A stretch of 5,293 nt of DNA from positions 1-5,293 of the forward strand of contig JACDCH010000245.1 of the NCBI GenBank assembly GCA_013694495.1, given 5' to 3'. Source of the stretch: Acidimicrobiia bacterium. Its GTDB lineage: Bacteria > Actinomycetota > Acidimicrobiia > Acidimicrobiales > JACDCH01. Made by a program: the position numbers and the translations under genes. Position 1 is the first letter of the stretch, and every line of letters begins with the position of its first letter. Under the pieces are notes generated by a model. The model did not search any database. It was not told the DNA's origin and worked only from the letters and a program-made list of their open reading frames with translations. This document shows, piece by piece, positions 1 through 5,293 of the stretch.

Positions 1-510
1 GTCGTAGTAGAGGTAGGCGCCGGCCAGGCGCTCGGTCGGCAGCGTCGGCATGTAGCCGAGGGCCGCGTCCTTGCGCAGGCGGCGGTGGATCTTGCCGATG
101 CGGGCGCCGCCGGTTAGGTCGTACATCCACATCGCCGTGCCGAGCGCCCGGGACAGGCCCTTGGGCACGACGCCGGCCTTGCCGCTGAACAGTGGGATGA
201 GGAACGGCAGCACCTTCACGAGGTGAGGCGCGTTCTTGCGGAGGCGCTGGCGCTCGTGCAGCGCCTCGTACACGAGCCGGACGTCGCCCTGCTGCAGGTA
301 GCGGAGGCCGCCGTGCACCAGCTTCGACGACTTGGACGAGGTGCCCGAGGCGAAGTCGTCGCGCTCGACCAGCGCGGTGCGCAGGCCCCGGGCGGCGGCG
401 TCGAGGGCGGCCCCGGCGCCGGTGATGCCGCCACCGACGACGACCACGTCGAAGGTCTCCTCGGCCAGGCGACGCAGCGCCAGCGAGCGATCGAAGGTGC
501 CCGTCGTCAT
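1..510 (-). CDS. glpD: Aerobic glycerol-3-phosphate dehydrogenase, N-terminal 170 residues (partial)
   Basis: This is the start of an FAD-dependent glycerol-3-phosphate dehydrogenase, which oxidises glycerol-3-phosphate to dihydroxyacetone phosphate at the membrane and passes electrons to quinone. Reading the minus strand from the ATG at 510-508 gives 170 uninterrupted codons that run off the left edge; the family is usually 500-580 residues, so about two thirds is missing. Residues 21-33 form the FAD dinucleotide-binding motif (VVVVGGGITGAGAA). Residues 53-71 hold the GlpD signature (FASGTSSKSSKLVHGGLRYL). The last visible residues (LAGAYLYYD) match the segment before the next conserved block in this family. 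The start is placed just before the FAD motif, as is normal. No strong Shine-Dalgarno precedes it; the minus strand has only a partial -10 (AAGAGT, plus 520-525). The upstream neighbour is divergent. Family assignment is firm; the role in glycerol use is inferred from the family. Confidence 0.93.
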   Translation of the reverse strand, partial: MTTGTFDRSLALRRLAEETFDVVVVGGGITGAGAALDAAARGLRTALVERDDFASGTSSKSSKLVHGGLRYLQQGDVRLVYEALHERQRLRKNAPHLVKVLPFLIPLFSGKAGVVPKGLSRALGTAMWMYDLTGGARIGKIHRRLRKDAALGYMPTLPTERLAGAYLYYD

Positions 511-575
511 GGAGCCACCACTCTTGCCGATCCCGCGAGGGCCCACGAAGCCGACCTCGCCGTACGCTCCGGAAC
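511..575. promoter_or_regulatory. Divergent intergenic region with a leaderless-type -10 for the propeller gene
   Basis: This 65-nt gap must hold the promoters of both glpD (leftward) and the exported propeller protein (rightward). On the plus strand TACGCT at 563-568 fits the actinobacterial TANNNT -10 consensus and ends 7 nt before the GTG at 576, so transcription would begin at or next to the start codon. No good -35 lies at 16-19 nt spacing. No Shine-Dalgarno is correctly placed for either gene. I saw no convincing operator palindrome. Confidence 0.4.
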
Positions 576-2417
576 GTGCTCCGCCGACGCGCCGTCGCCG
601 CTCTGCTCCTGCTCCTCGTCGGGTTGCTGCCCGTCGGTCCCGGTACGGCACCGGCGGCCGCGGCCTCGCCCCGCCCGGCCAACTTCGCCACCGCGGGCGA
701 CGTCGTCGACTGGTCCTACGAGCACCTGCTCGGGCGCGAGCCCGACCCCACCGGGCTGCGGTTCTGGGCCGGGCGGCTCGACGCCGGCGGCGACCCGGTC
801 GATCTGCTCGCCTCCCTCGCCGCCAGCGGCGAGTACGACGCGTGGATGGGCCAGCTCATCCGGGCCTACCGCACGGCCTACGCCCGCGGCGCCGACCTGG
901 GCGGGCTGCAGTACTGGCTGAGCCGCCGGGCGCCGGGCAGCGGGAGCTTCCGCCAGAGCGCCTTCGCCGCCTTCCTGGCCGGGCCCGAGTTCGCGCAGAA
1001 GTACGGCGGCACCACCGACCGGGAGTTCGTGCGCCGCATCTACGTCAACGCCCTCGGGCGCGAGCCCGACCAGGGCGGGCTCGACTACTGGACCGGCCGG
1101 GTCGCGGCCGTCGGTCGGGGCGAGGTGATCTTCCAGATCGGCGAGTCGCCCGAGCACCGGGGCCGCCGGCGCAACGAGGTCGTGATCACGGGCGACTACG
1201 TGAGCCTCCTCGGCCGCCTCGCCGACCCCGGCGCGCTGGCCGGCTGGGTCGACTTCCTGAACCGCGGCGGTGCCCGTCGCCAGGTCCAGGCCACGATCTG
1301 GGGCTCGTCGGAGCTGGCCGGCCGCCTCGCCACGGTCCCGACGGTCACGACGTCGGTGCTCGTCGGCGGCCTCAGCATCCCGTGGGGGATCGCCTTCACC
1401 CCCGACGGCACGATGCTGTTCACCCAGCGGGCCGGCACCATCAGCGCCCGCCTGACCGACGGCACCGTCCGCACCGTCAGCGCCGACCTGCGCGACCTGT
1501 TCGCCCGCAGCGAGGGCGGCCTGCTCGACATCGCGGTCGATCCCGGCTTCGCATCGAACCGCCGCTTCTACACGTGCATGAACCGGGCCACGGCCGGCGG
1601 CAGTGCGCTCGACGTCGCCGTGGTGGCGTGGACGGTGGACGCGTCGTACACGGCGGCCACCCGGGTCGGCGCCTTGGTGAACGGGCTGCCGGTGACGTCC
1701 GGGCGCCACAGCGGGTGCCGGATCCTCCCCGACCCGGCCGCGCCCGGGGTGCTCTACATCGCCACCGGCGACGCCGCCGTCGGCCCGGCCGCCCAGGATC
1801 TCGCCGGGTTGGGCGGCAAGGTGCTGCGCGTCTCGTCCACGACGGGCGAGGGCGTGGCCGGCAACCCGTTCATCGCGTCGGCCAACGCCAACACCCGGCG
1901 CATCTTCAACTACGGGCACCGCAACCTCCAGGGCCTCGCCCACCGGATCGGCACGAACCAGATCTGGACGGCCGAGCACGGCCCCGAGCGCGACGACGAG
2001 ATCAACGTCGTGCTCCCCGGGCGCAACTACGGCTGGAACCCGGTGCCCGGCGGCTACAACGAGTCGGTCCCCATGACCGACCTCCAGGAGTTCCCCGACG
2101 CCGTCGGGGCGGTGTGGTCGTCGGGCAGCCCGACGGTGGCGACGTCGGGGATGGCGTTCCTCGACGGCTGCGCGTGGGGCGCCTACGACGACCATGCCGC
2201 GGTGGCGCTGCTGAAGGGCAGCGAGCTGCGGATCCACGCCTTCACGACGTCGGGCCTCGACCTCGGGTTGGTCACGCTGGGGCCGCTCGACGGCACCGTC
2301 GGCCGCATTCGCACCGCAGTACAGGGCCCCGACGGCGCGCTGTACGTCGCCACCGCCAACGGCACCAACGACCAGATCTTGCGCGTCGCGCCGTCGGGCG
2401 GCCGCTGCGCCCGCTGA
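576..2417 (+). CDS. Exported DUF4214-repeat / glucose-sorbosone dehydrogenase (PQQ-type) beta-propeller protein
   Basis: The 613-residue protein is predicted to be exported and to carry a soluble aldose-dehydrogenase-like propeller (GSDH family, related to soluble glucose dehydrogenase and E. coli YliI), which oxidises sugars using PQQ. Residues 1-30 are a Sec-type signal peptide: Arg-rich start, a Leu/Val core, then an Ala-rich cleavage region with no lipobox. Residues 45-250 hold four DUF4214-like repeats, the clearest being YEHLLGREPDPTGLRFWAGR (48-67) and YVNALGREPDQGGLDYW (156-172). Residues 260-610 are the propeller: IPWGIAFTPDG (268-278), GGLLDIAVDPGF (314-325), the candidate catalytic His378 in GRHSG, GHRNLQG (447-453) with a likely PQQ-contacting Arg449, EHGPERDDEIN (467-477) and NYGWNP (484-489). 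The GTG start is chosen because the signal peptide begins there and a -10 lies 7 nt upstream. The fold is confident; PQQ use and substrate are inferred. DUF4214 function is unknown, possibly surface attachment or matrix binding. Confidence 0.88.
   Translation: MLRRRAVAALLLLLVGLLPVGPGTAPAAAASPRPANFATAGDVVDWSYEHLLGREPDPTGLRFWAGRLDAGGDPVDLLASLAASGEYDAWMGQLIRAYRTAYARGADLGGLQYWLSRRAPGSGSFRQSAFAAFLAGPEFAQKYGGTTDREFVRRIYVNALGREPDQGGLDYWTGRVAAVGRGEVIFQIGESPEHRGRRRNEVVITGDYVSLLGRLADPGALAGWVDFLNRGGARRQVQATIWGSSELAGRLATVPTVTTSVLVGGLSIPWGIAFTPDGTMLFTQRAGTISARLTDGTVRTVSADLRDLFARSEGGLLDIAVDPGFASNRRFYTCMNRATAGGSALDVAVVAWTVDASYTAATRVGALVNGLPVTSGRHSGCRILPDPAAPGVLYIATGDAAVGPAAQDLAGLGGKVLRVSSTTGEGVAGNPFIASANANTRRIFNYGHRNLQGLAHRIGTNQIWTAEHGPERDDEINVVLPGRNYGWNPVPGGYNESVPMTDLQEFPDAVGAVWSSGSPTVATSGMAFLDGCAWGAYDDHAAVALLKGSELRIHAFTTSGLDLGLVTLGPLDGTVGRIRTAVQGPDGALYVATANGTNDQILRVAPSGGRCAR
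2395..2413. terminator. Small GC hairpin at the convergent gene ends (weak candidate)
   Basis: CGGGCG at 2395-2400 pairs with CGCCCG at 2408-2413 around a 7-nt loop, immediately before the TGA of the propeller gene and next to the stop of the convergent desaturase gene. It could slow polymerase from either side, but there is no T-tract on either strand and short GC stems are common by chance at this composition. Confidence 0.2.
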
Positions 2418-2426
2418 CGGCGCGGC

Positions 2427-3317
2427 TCAGGCGTCGAGGGCGGCGACCGCGACGGGGGCCAGGGCGGCTTCGACGGCGGGCGCGTCGACCCGTCGCGCCG
2501 CGAGCGCCGTCGCCGAGGGCAGCCGCAGGTCGCGAACGACCCGCAGGGCCGCGAGGGCTCTGAGCCCCAGGTAGGTGAGGTCGAGCTCGTACCAGAAGAA
2601 GCCGTTGCGGGCGCTGGCGGGGAAGTGGTGGTGGTTGTTGTGCCACCCCTCGCCGAGCGTGAGGGCGGCCACGAGCGCGTTGTTGCGGCTGGTGTCGGCG
2701 GTGGCGTAGCGGCGGCGGCCGAAGATGTGGCCGATCGAGTTCACCGAGAACGTGGCGTGCCACAGCAGCACCGTCGACCCGAAGAACCCGACCACGAGGC
2801 CCGACCACCCGCCGATCAGGAAGGCGGCGACCGCGGCGGTCCACGGGGCGATCCACTGCTGCCGGTGGAGGAACAGCAGCTCCGGGTACCGGGCGAAGTC
2901 GTCGATGCGGACGAGCTCGGCGGCGTTGTACTTACCCGACAGCACCCAGCCGACGTGGCTCCACAGGAAGCCCTTGCCCGGGGTGTGCGGGTCGCGGGCC
3001 GTGTCGGTGTAGCGGTGGTGGTCCCGGTGGTTGGCGGCCCACCAGAGCGCGCTCTTCTGCGCGGCGGCGCCGCCGCCGAAGGCGAGCACGAACTGGAAGG
3101 CCCGGCTCGTCCGGAAGGCCCGGTGGGCGAAGTAGCGGTGGAAGCCCGCCGTGATGAACCACATCCGGACCACGAAGAGCACGGCGAACAGGACGAGCGA
3201 CGTCCGCGTCACGCCGGTGACGATCGCAAGCAGCGGGATGAACTGGCAGGCGATGAACGGCAGCGACGAGCGCCGCGCCACGGTCTCGTCGGCGGCGCGC
3301 AGCGGGGGACGGGGCAC
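2427..3317 (-). CDS. Membrane acyl-CoA (delta-9 type) fatty acid desaturase
   Basis: This 296-residue integral membrane protein belongs to the stearoyl-CoA-desaturase-like family, which uses a di-iron centre and O2 to insert a double bond into a fatty acyl chain. The His boxes are all present and correctly spaced: HRYFAH (60-65), HRDHH (97-101) and HNNHH (226-230), with additional candidate ligands at H187 and in NSIGH (193-197). Hydrophobic stretches near 20-35, 40-57, 74-90, 158-182 and 184-197 fit the usual two pairs of membrane helices. WVLSG (124-128) and the aromatic WYELDLTYL (242-250) are also family-typical. Length is normal. The GTG start is favoured because a TANNNT -10 ends 8 nt before it and no Shine-Dalgarno is visible, suggesting a leaderless mRNA. 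A palindromic operator abuts that -10, so repression by a TetR-type lipid regulator encoded elsewhere is likely. The electron donor is not in the window. Double-bond position and acyl-CoA versus phospholipid substrate cannot be read from the sequence. Confidence 0.92.
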   Translation of the reverse strand: MPRPPLRAADETVARRSSLPFIACQFIPLLAIVTGVTRTSLVLFAVLFVVRMWFITAGFHRYFAHRAFRTSRAFQFVLAFGGGAAAQKSALWWAANHRDHHRYTDTARDPHTPGKGFLWSHVGWVLSGKYNAAELVRIDDFARYPELLFLHRQQWIAPWTAAVAAFLIGGWSGLVVGFFGSTVLLWHATFSVNSIGHIFGRRRYATADTSRNNALVAALTLGEGWHNNHHHFPASARNGFFWYELDLTYLGLRALAALRVVRDLRLPSATALAARRVDAPAVEAALAPVAVAALDA

Positions 3318-3325
3318 GACCGGCC

Positions 3326-3331
3326 AACCTA
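3326..3331 (-). promoter_or_regulatory. Predicted -10 element of the desaturase gene
   Basis: On the minus strand this reads TAGGTT, matching TANNNT, and leaves 8 nt before the GTG at 3317, the geometry of a leaderless or near-leaderless actinobacterial promoter. The -35 position at 17-18 nt spacing is G-rich and does not match TTGACA, so this promoter may need an activator or rely on the -10 alone. Confidence 0.4.
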
Positions 3332-3347
3332 CCTACCGGTCGGTAGG
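3332..3347. promoter_or_regulatory. Palindromic operator (TetR-type candidate) at the desaturase promoter
   Basis: CCTACCGGTCGGTAGG is a perfect inverted repeat with 7-bp arms and a 2-bp centre (CCTACCG-GT-CGGTAGG). On the minus strand it continues as TACCGACCGGTAGGTA. From memory, this fits the TACCGACCGNTNGGTN pattern reported for PfmR, a Thermus TetR-family regulator of fatty acid metabolism; I could not check that. The palindrome directly abuts the desaturase -10, so bound protein would block RNA polymerase. It lies about 36 nt upstream of the perR -35, so control of perR is less likely. Confidence 0.6.
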
Positions 3348-3376
3348 CCCTCCCAGTCAGGTACGCGCGTAAACAA

Positions 3377-3404
3377 CAACGGTTGCGAACAAGCAACGGG
3401 TGCG
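3377..3404. repeat. Direct and inverted repeats over the perR promoter (candidate operator)
   Basis: CAACGGTTGCG (3377-3387) is repeated as CAACGGGTGCG (3394-3404) with one mismatch and a 17-bp period. Inside the same block GTTGC (3382-3386) and GCAAC (3393-3397) form an inverted repeat with a 6-nt spacer. The stretch 3371-3397 is noticeably richer in A/T than its surroundings. The repeats overlap the predicted -35 and spacer of perR. Fur-family genes are often autoregulated, so a PerR site here is plausible, but the sequence does not match the classical AT-rich PerR box and another regulator could be involved. Confidence 0.4.
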
Positions 3405-3412
3405 GGTAGCTT
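3383..3412 (+). promoter_or_regulatory. Predicted promoter of the perR-rubrerythrin cassette
   Basis: TTGCGA (3383-3388, four of six matches to TTGACA) and TAGCTT (3407-3412, fits TANNNT) are separated by 18 nt. The -10 ends 9 nt before the ATG at 3422. No Shine-Dalgarno lies in front of that ATG, so the transcript is probably leaderless or has a leader of only a few nucleotides. Confidence 0.45.
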
Positions 3413-3421
3413 GCCCGGTCG

Positions 3422-3881
3422 ATGCGGTCGCCCGACGAGCTCACCACGGCCTTCCGGGCCCAGGGGCTGAAGATGACCCCCCAGCGCCAGGCCATCTTCC
3501 GGGCGCTGCACCAGACCACCGACCACCCGACGGCCGAGTCCGTGTACGCCATGGTGAGCGCCGACATGCCGTCGATCTCGCTGCGCACCGTGTACCAGAC
3601 GCTCAACGACCTCACGACGATGGGCGAGCTCGTGGCGCTCGACCTCGGCACCGGCTCCACCCGCTTCGACCCGACCGCCGACGACCACCACCACCTCGTG
3701 TGCGTGGCGTGCGGCGCGGTCCACGACCTCTTCCTCGACGTCCAGGTCGCGGTACCGGCGGCGCAGGCCGCAGGGTTCTCCGTCGGCCGGCCCGAGATCA
3801 CGTGGCGCGGGATGTGCCCGTCGTGCAGCGACCGTCCACCCGCCCCCCAGACCGAACAACCCGCACAACGAGAGGAAACGA

Positions 3882-3889
<8 letters not shown>
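3422..3889 (+). CDS. perR: PerR-type Fur-family peroxide-sensing transcriptional repressor
   Basis: The 155-residue protein is a cytoplasmic Fur-family repressor. Residues 1-80 form the winged helix, including KMTPQRQAIFRAL (17-29) and the recognition region SLRTVYQTLNDL (53-64). The C-terminal metal-binding and dimerisation part has two CxxC pairs (C94/C97 and C132/C135) that form the family's structural zinc site. Aligned by eye with Bacillus subtilis PerR at a constant offset of two, all five regulatory-metal ligands are kept: H35, D83, H89, H91 and D102 (PerR H37, D85, H91, H93, D104). Asp at the RFD position favours PerR over classic Fur, implying Fe/Mn-dependent repression lifted when peroxide oxidises the metal-site histidines. 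The downstream rubrerythrin gene fits this role and overlaps by 8 nt. A Pro/Gln/Glu-rich tail (138-155) is probably disordered. Family is certain; the PerR subtype is well supported but not tested. Confidence 0.9.
3871..3876 (+). promoter_or_regulatory. Shine-Dalgarno of the rubrerythrin gene inside the perR 3' end
   Basis: AGAGGA lies 5 nt before the ATG at 3882, within the last codons of perR. It fixes the rubrerythrin start and supports translational coupling across the 8-nt overlap, in contrast to the upstream genes that lack such a site. Confidence 0.7.
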
Positions 3890-4304
<415 letters not shown>

Positions 4305-4317
4305 CCCACGCCACCGC

Positions 4318-4358
4318 GGACCGACGGTCGCCCCGATCGGGGACGCGGCCGCCGGTCC
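4318..4358. other. Palindromic, potentially hairpin-forming spacer between rubrerythrin and DUF3501 genes
   Basis: A perfect 12-bp palindrome, CCCCGATCGGGG (4331-4342), is nested between GGACCG (4318-4323) and CGGTCC (4353-4358), which can pair as an outer stem. The RNA could fold into a compact structure that partly terminates transcription, protects the upstream message, or lowers DUF3501 output. There is no T-tract. The 12-bp palindrome might alternatively be a protein-binding site. GC-rich sequence produces such arrangements by chance, so this is tentative. Confidence 0.35.
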
Positions 4359-4368
4359 AGCGGGTGTC

Positions 4369-4374
4369 GAGGAG
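4369..4374 (+). promoter_or_regulatory. Shine-Dalgarno of the DUF3501 gene
   Basis: GAGGAG sits 6 nt before the ATG at 4381 and settles that start. Its presence fits an internal gene of an operon with a real 5' leader rather than a leaderless start. Confidence 0.7.
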
Positions 4375-4380
4375 CACGCC

Positions 4381-4971
4381 ATGACCAAGCTCACGCTGGA
4401 CGACATCGCCGACCTCCGGGCCTACGAGCGCGAGCGGGAGGGCTTCCGCAAGGAGGTCATCGCGCTCAAGAAGCGGCGTCGCGTCGCCGTCGGCCCGCAC
4501 GTCACCTTCCTCTTCGAGAACCGCGACACGATCCGGTTCCAGATCCAGGAGATGGCCAGGGTCGAGAAGATCCTCAGCGACGACGGCATCCAGTCCGAGC
4601 TCGACACGTACAACCCGCTCATCCCCGAGCCCGGCACGTTGTGCGCCACGATGTTCATCGAGCTCACCGACGACGAGCAGCTCCGCGAGTGGCTGCCGAA
4701 GCTGGTCGGCGTCGAGCGGGCACCCGAGCTGCGGTTGCGCGACGGCACCGTCGTGGCGGCCACGCCCGACGAGGCCCACGACGCCCAGCTGACCCGCGAC
4801 ACCATCACCGCGTCGGTGCACTACCTGCGCTTCGAGCTCGAACCGGGCGCGGTCGAGGCGTTCGCCGCCGGGCCCGTGCAGCTCGCCGTCGCGCACCCGA
4901 GCTACGCATTCGCCACCGAACTGGACGAACCGACCCGGCACGAGCTCCTCGGCGACCTCCAAGGGCGCTGA
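4381..4971 (+). CDS. DUF3501 family protein
   Basis: The 196-residue protein matches, by remembered motif pattern, the DUF3501 family of unknown function. Visible family features are the N-terminal MTKLTLDDIADLRAYE, the core KKRRRVAVGPHVTFLFEN (30-47), TIRFQIQEMARVEKIL (50-65), ELDTYNPLIP (73-82), SVHYLRFEL (145-153) and AHPSYA (171-176). Length is normal for the family. It is soluble, with no signal peptide or membrane segment. H40, E46, E57, H147 and H172 lie in the conserved blocks and could bind metal, but that is speculation. In proteobacterial genomes, as I recall, DUF3501 genes sit beside rubrerythrin and a heterodisulfide-reductase-like Fe-S oxidoreductase gene; here the first neighbour is present and the second is absent. 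Co-transcription with perR and rubrerythrin is likely from strand and spacing. A part in electron delivery or peroxide defence is inferred from context only. Confidence 0.85.
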   Translation: MTKLTLDDIADLRAYEREREGFRKEVIALKKRRRVAVGPHVTFLFENRDTIRFQIQEMARVEKILSDDGIQSELDTYNPLIPEPGTLCATMFIELTDDEQLREWLPKLVGVERAPELRLRDGTVVAATPDEAHDAQLTRDTITASVHYLRFELEPGAVEAFAAGPVQLAVAHPSYAFATELDEPTRHELLGDLQGR

Positions 4972-5012
4972 ATCGCTCAAGCGGGTTGGTCCCGGCGCCG
5001 AACTAGGTGGGG

Positions 5013-5273
5013 ATGGCGCCTCTCGGGAACGAGCGACTGCGGGAGCGAGCGGTCCTGCTCGAGACCCTGTCCGTGGAGGCCCCCGACCCGGGGCTGGGCG
5101 GCAGCCGGCTGCTCCGCACCCGTGAGGTCGCGCTGCTGTTCCAGGTGTCCGAGCGGGCCGTGACCGACTGGGCCCGCCGGGGTCGGCTGCCGTCGGTGCG
5201 CACACCGGGCGGGCACCGCCGCTACCCGGCCGCCGCCGTGCGCGAGCTCCTGACCGAGGTCGGCCTCGGCTGA
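5013..5273 (+). CDS. BldC-like small MerR-type DNA-binding protein
   Basis: This 86-residue protein is a single winged helix-turn-helix domain of the MerR/excisionase type. Residues 33 onward match Streptomyces BldC closely as remembered: LLRTREVALLFQVSERAVTD, then WARRGRLPSVRTPGGHRRY and AVRELL. There is no effector-binding or dimerisation coiled coil, as in BldC, which binds direct repeats cooperatively to control developmental genes. The start is uncertain. ATG 5013 is chosen because AGGTGG lies just upstream, though very close; GTG 5007 would add two residues, and GTG 5073 would give 66 residues, near the 68 of Streptomyces BldC. It follows DUF3501 by about 40 nt with no clear promoter, so it may be read through from that operon or stand alone. 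Target genes are unknown; phage-excisionase identity is unlikely because no integrase or phage gene is nearby. The remaining bases 5274-5293 show nothing recognisable. Confidence 0.85.
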   Translation: MAPLGNERLRERAVLLETLSVEAPDPGLGGSRLLRTREVALLFQVSERAVTDWARRGRLPSVRTPGGHRRYPAAAVRELLTEVGLG

Positions 5274-5293
5274 ACCGCCGGCCCCGCCTCAGG

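Noticed and set aside
507..2237. A 576-codon minus-strand open frame antisense to the propeller gene.
   Set aside because: The composition is Gly/Ala/Val/Arg/Asp-biased with no recognisable motif, and it lies opposite a gene with a signal peptide and conserved catalytic motifs.
2418..2426. A classical rho-independent terminator between the convergent stops.
   Set aside because: The gap is only 9 nt and contains no T-tract; just a short GC hairpin is available inside the propeller gene end.
332..2563. A 743-codon plus-strand open frame spanning glpD, the propeller gene and part of the desaturase gene.
   Set aside because: Its translation is Arg/Pro/Ala-rich low-complexity sequence without domains. 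It overlaps three well-supported genes and is explained by scarce stop codons in GC-rich DNA.
2625..3470. A 281-codon plus-strand open frame opposite the desaturase gene.
   Set aside because: The desaturase strand carries all His boxes and membrane segments; this frame is a compositional shadow that also runs across the divergent control region into perR.
5013..5273. Possibility that the small helix-turn-helix protein is a phage excisionase marking a mobile element.
   Set aside because: The GGHRRY-containing sequence fits BldC closely, and there is no integrase, attachment repeat or compositional shift nearby.

Overview
The window is very GC-rich, with strong G/C preference at third codon positions, several GTG starts, and promoters that look leaderless. 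Together with a BldC-like small MerR protein and an exported protein built from DUF4214 repeats, this points to a high-GC actinobacterium. DUF4214 repeats are, from memory, common in Acidimicrobiia, so that class is a reasonable guess, but no marker gene here fixes the taxon.

Left part (1-2426): the 5' part of an aerobic glycerol-3-phosphate dehydrogenase gene (glpD) lies on the minus strand and runs off the left edge. A 65-nt gap separates it from a divergent gene for an exported protein with a signal peptide, four DUF4214-type repeats and a glucose/sorbosone dehydrogenase (GSDH) beta-propeller.

Middle (2427-3421): a membrane acyl-CoA desaturase gene on the minus strand converges on the propeller gene with only 9 nt between stops. 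Its start faces a 104-nt divergent control region. That region holds a perfect 7-2-7 palindrome abutting the desaturase -10 element, which looks like a TetR-type operator. It also holds an AT-richer block of direct and inverted repeats overlapping the predicted promoter of the next gene.

Right part (3422-5273): a rightward run encodes a PerR-type Fur-family regulator, a short rubrerythrin that overlaps it by 8 nt, a DUF3501 protein, and then a BldC-like DNA-binding protein. The first three form a likely peroxide-response cassette: PerR senses peroxide, rubrerythrin reduces it, and DUF3501 has an unknown role in the same process. The rubrerythrin has all seven diiron ligands but no rubredoxin domain, and no electron carrier is encoded beside it. 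The BldC-like gene is separated by about 40 nt and may be independent.

I saw no rRNA, tRNA, CRISPR array, insertion sequence or phage gene. The most interesting points are the PerR-rubrerythrin-DUF3501 cassette without a visible redox partner, the operator-like palindrome at the desaturase promoter, and the DUF4214-GSDH fusion. All the families are known. I found no convincing evidence of a wholly new system.
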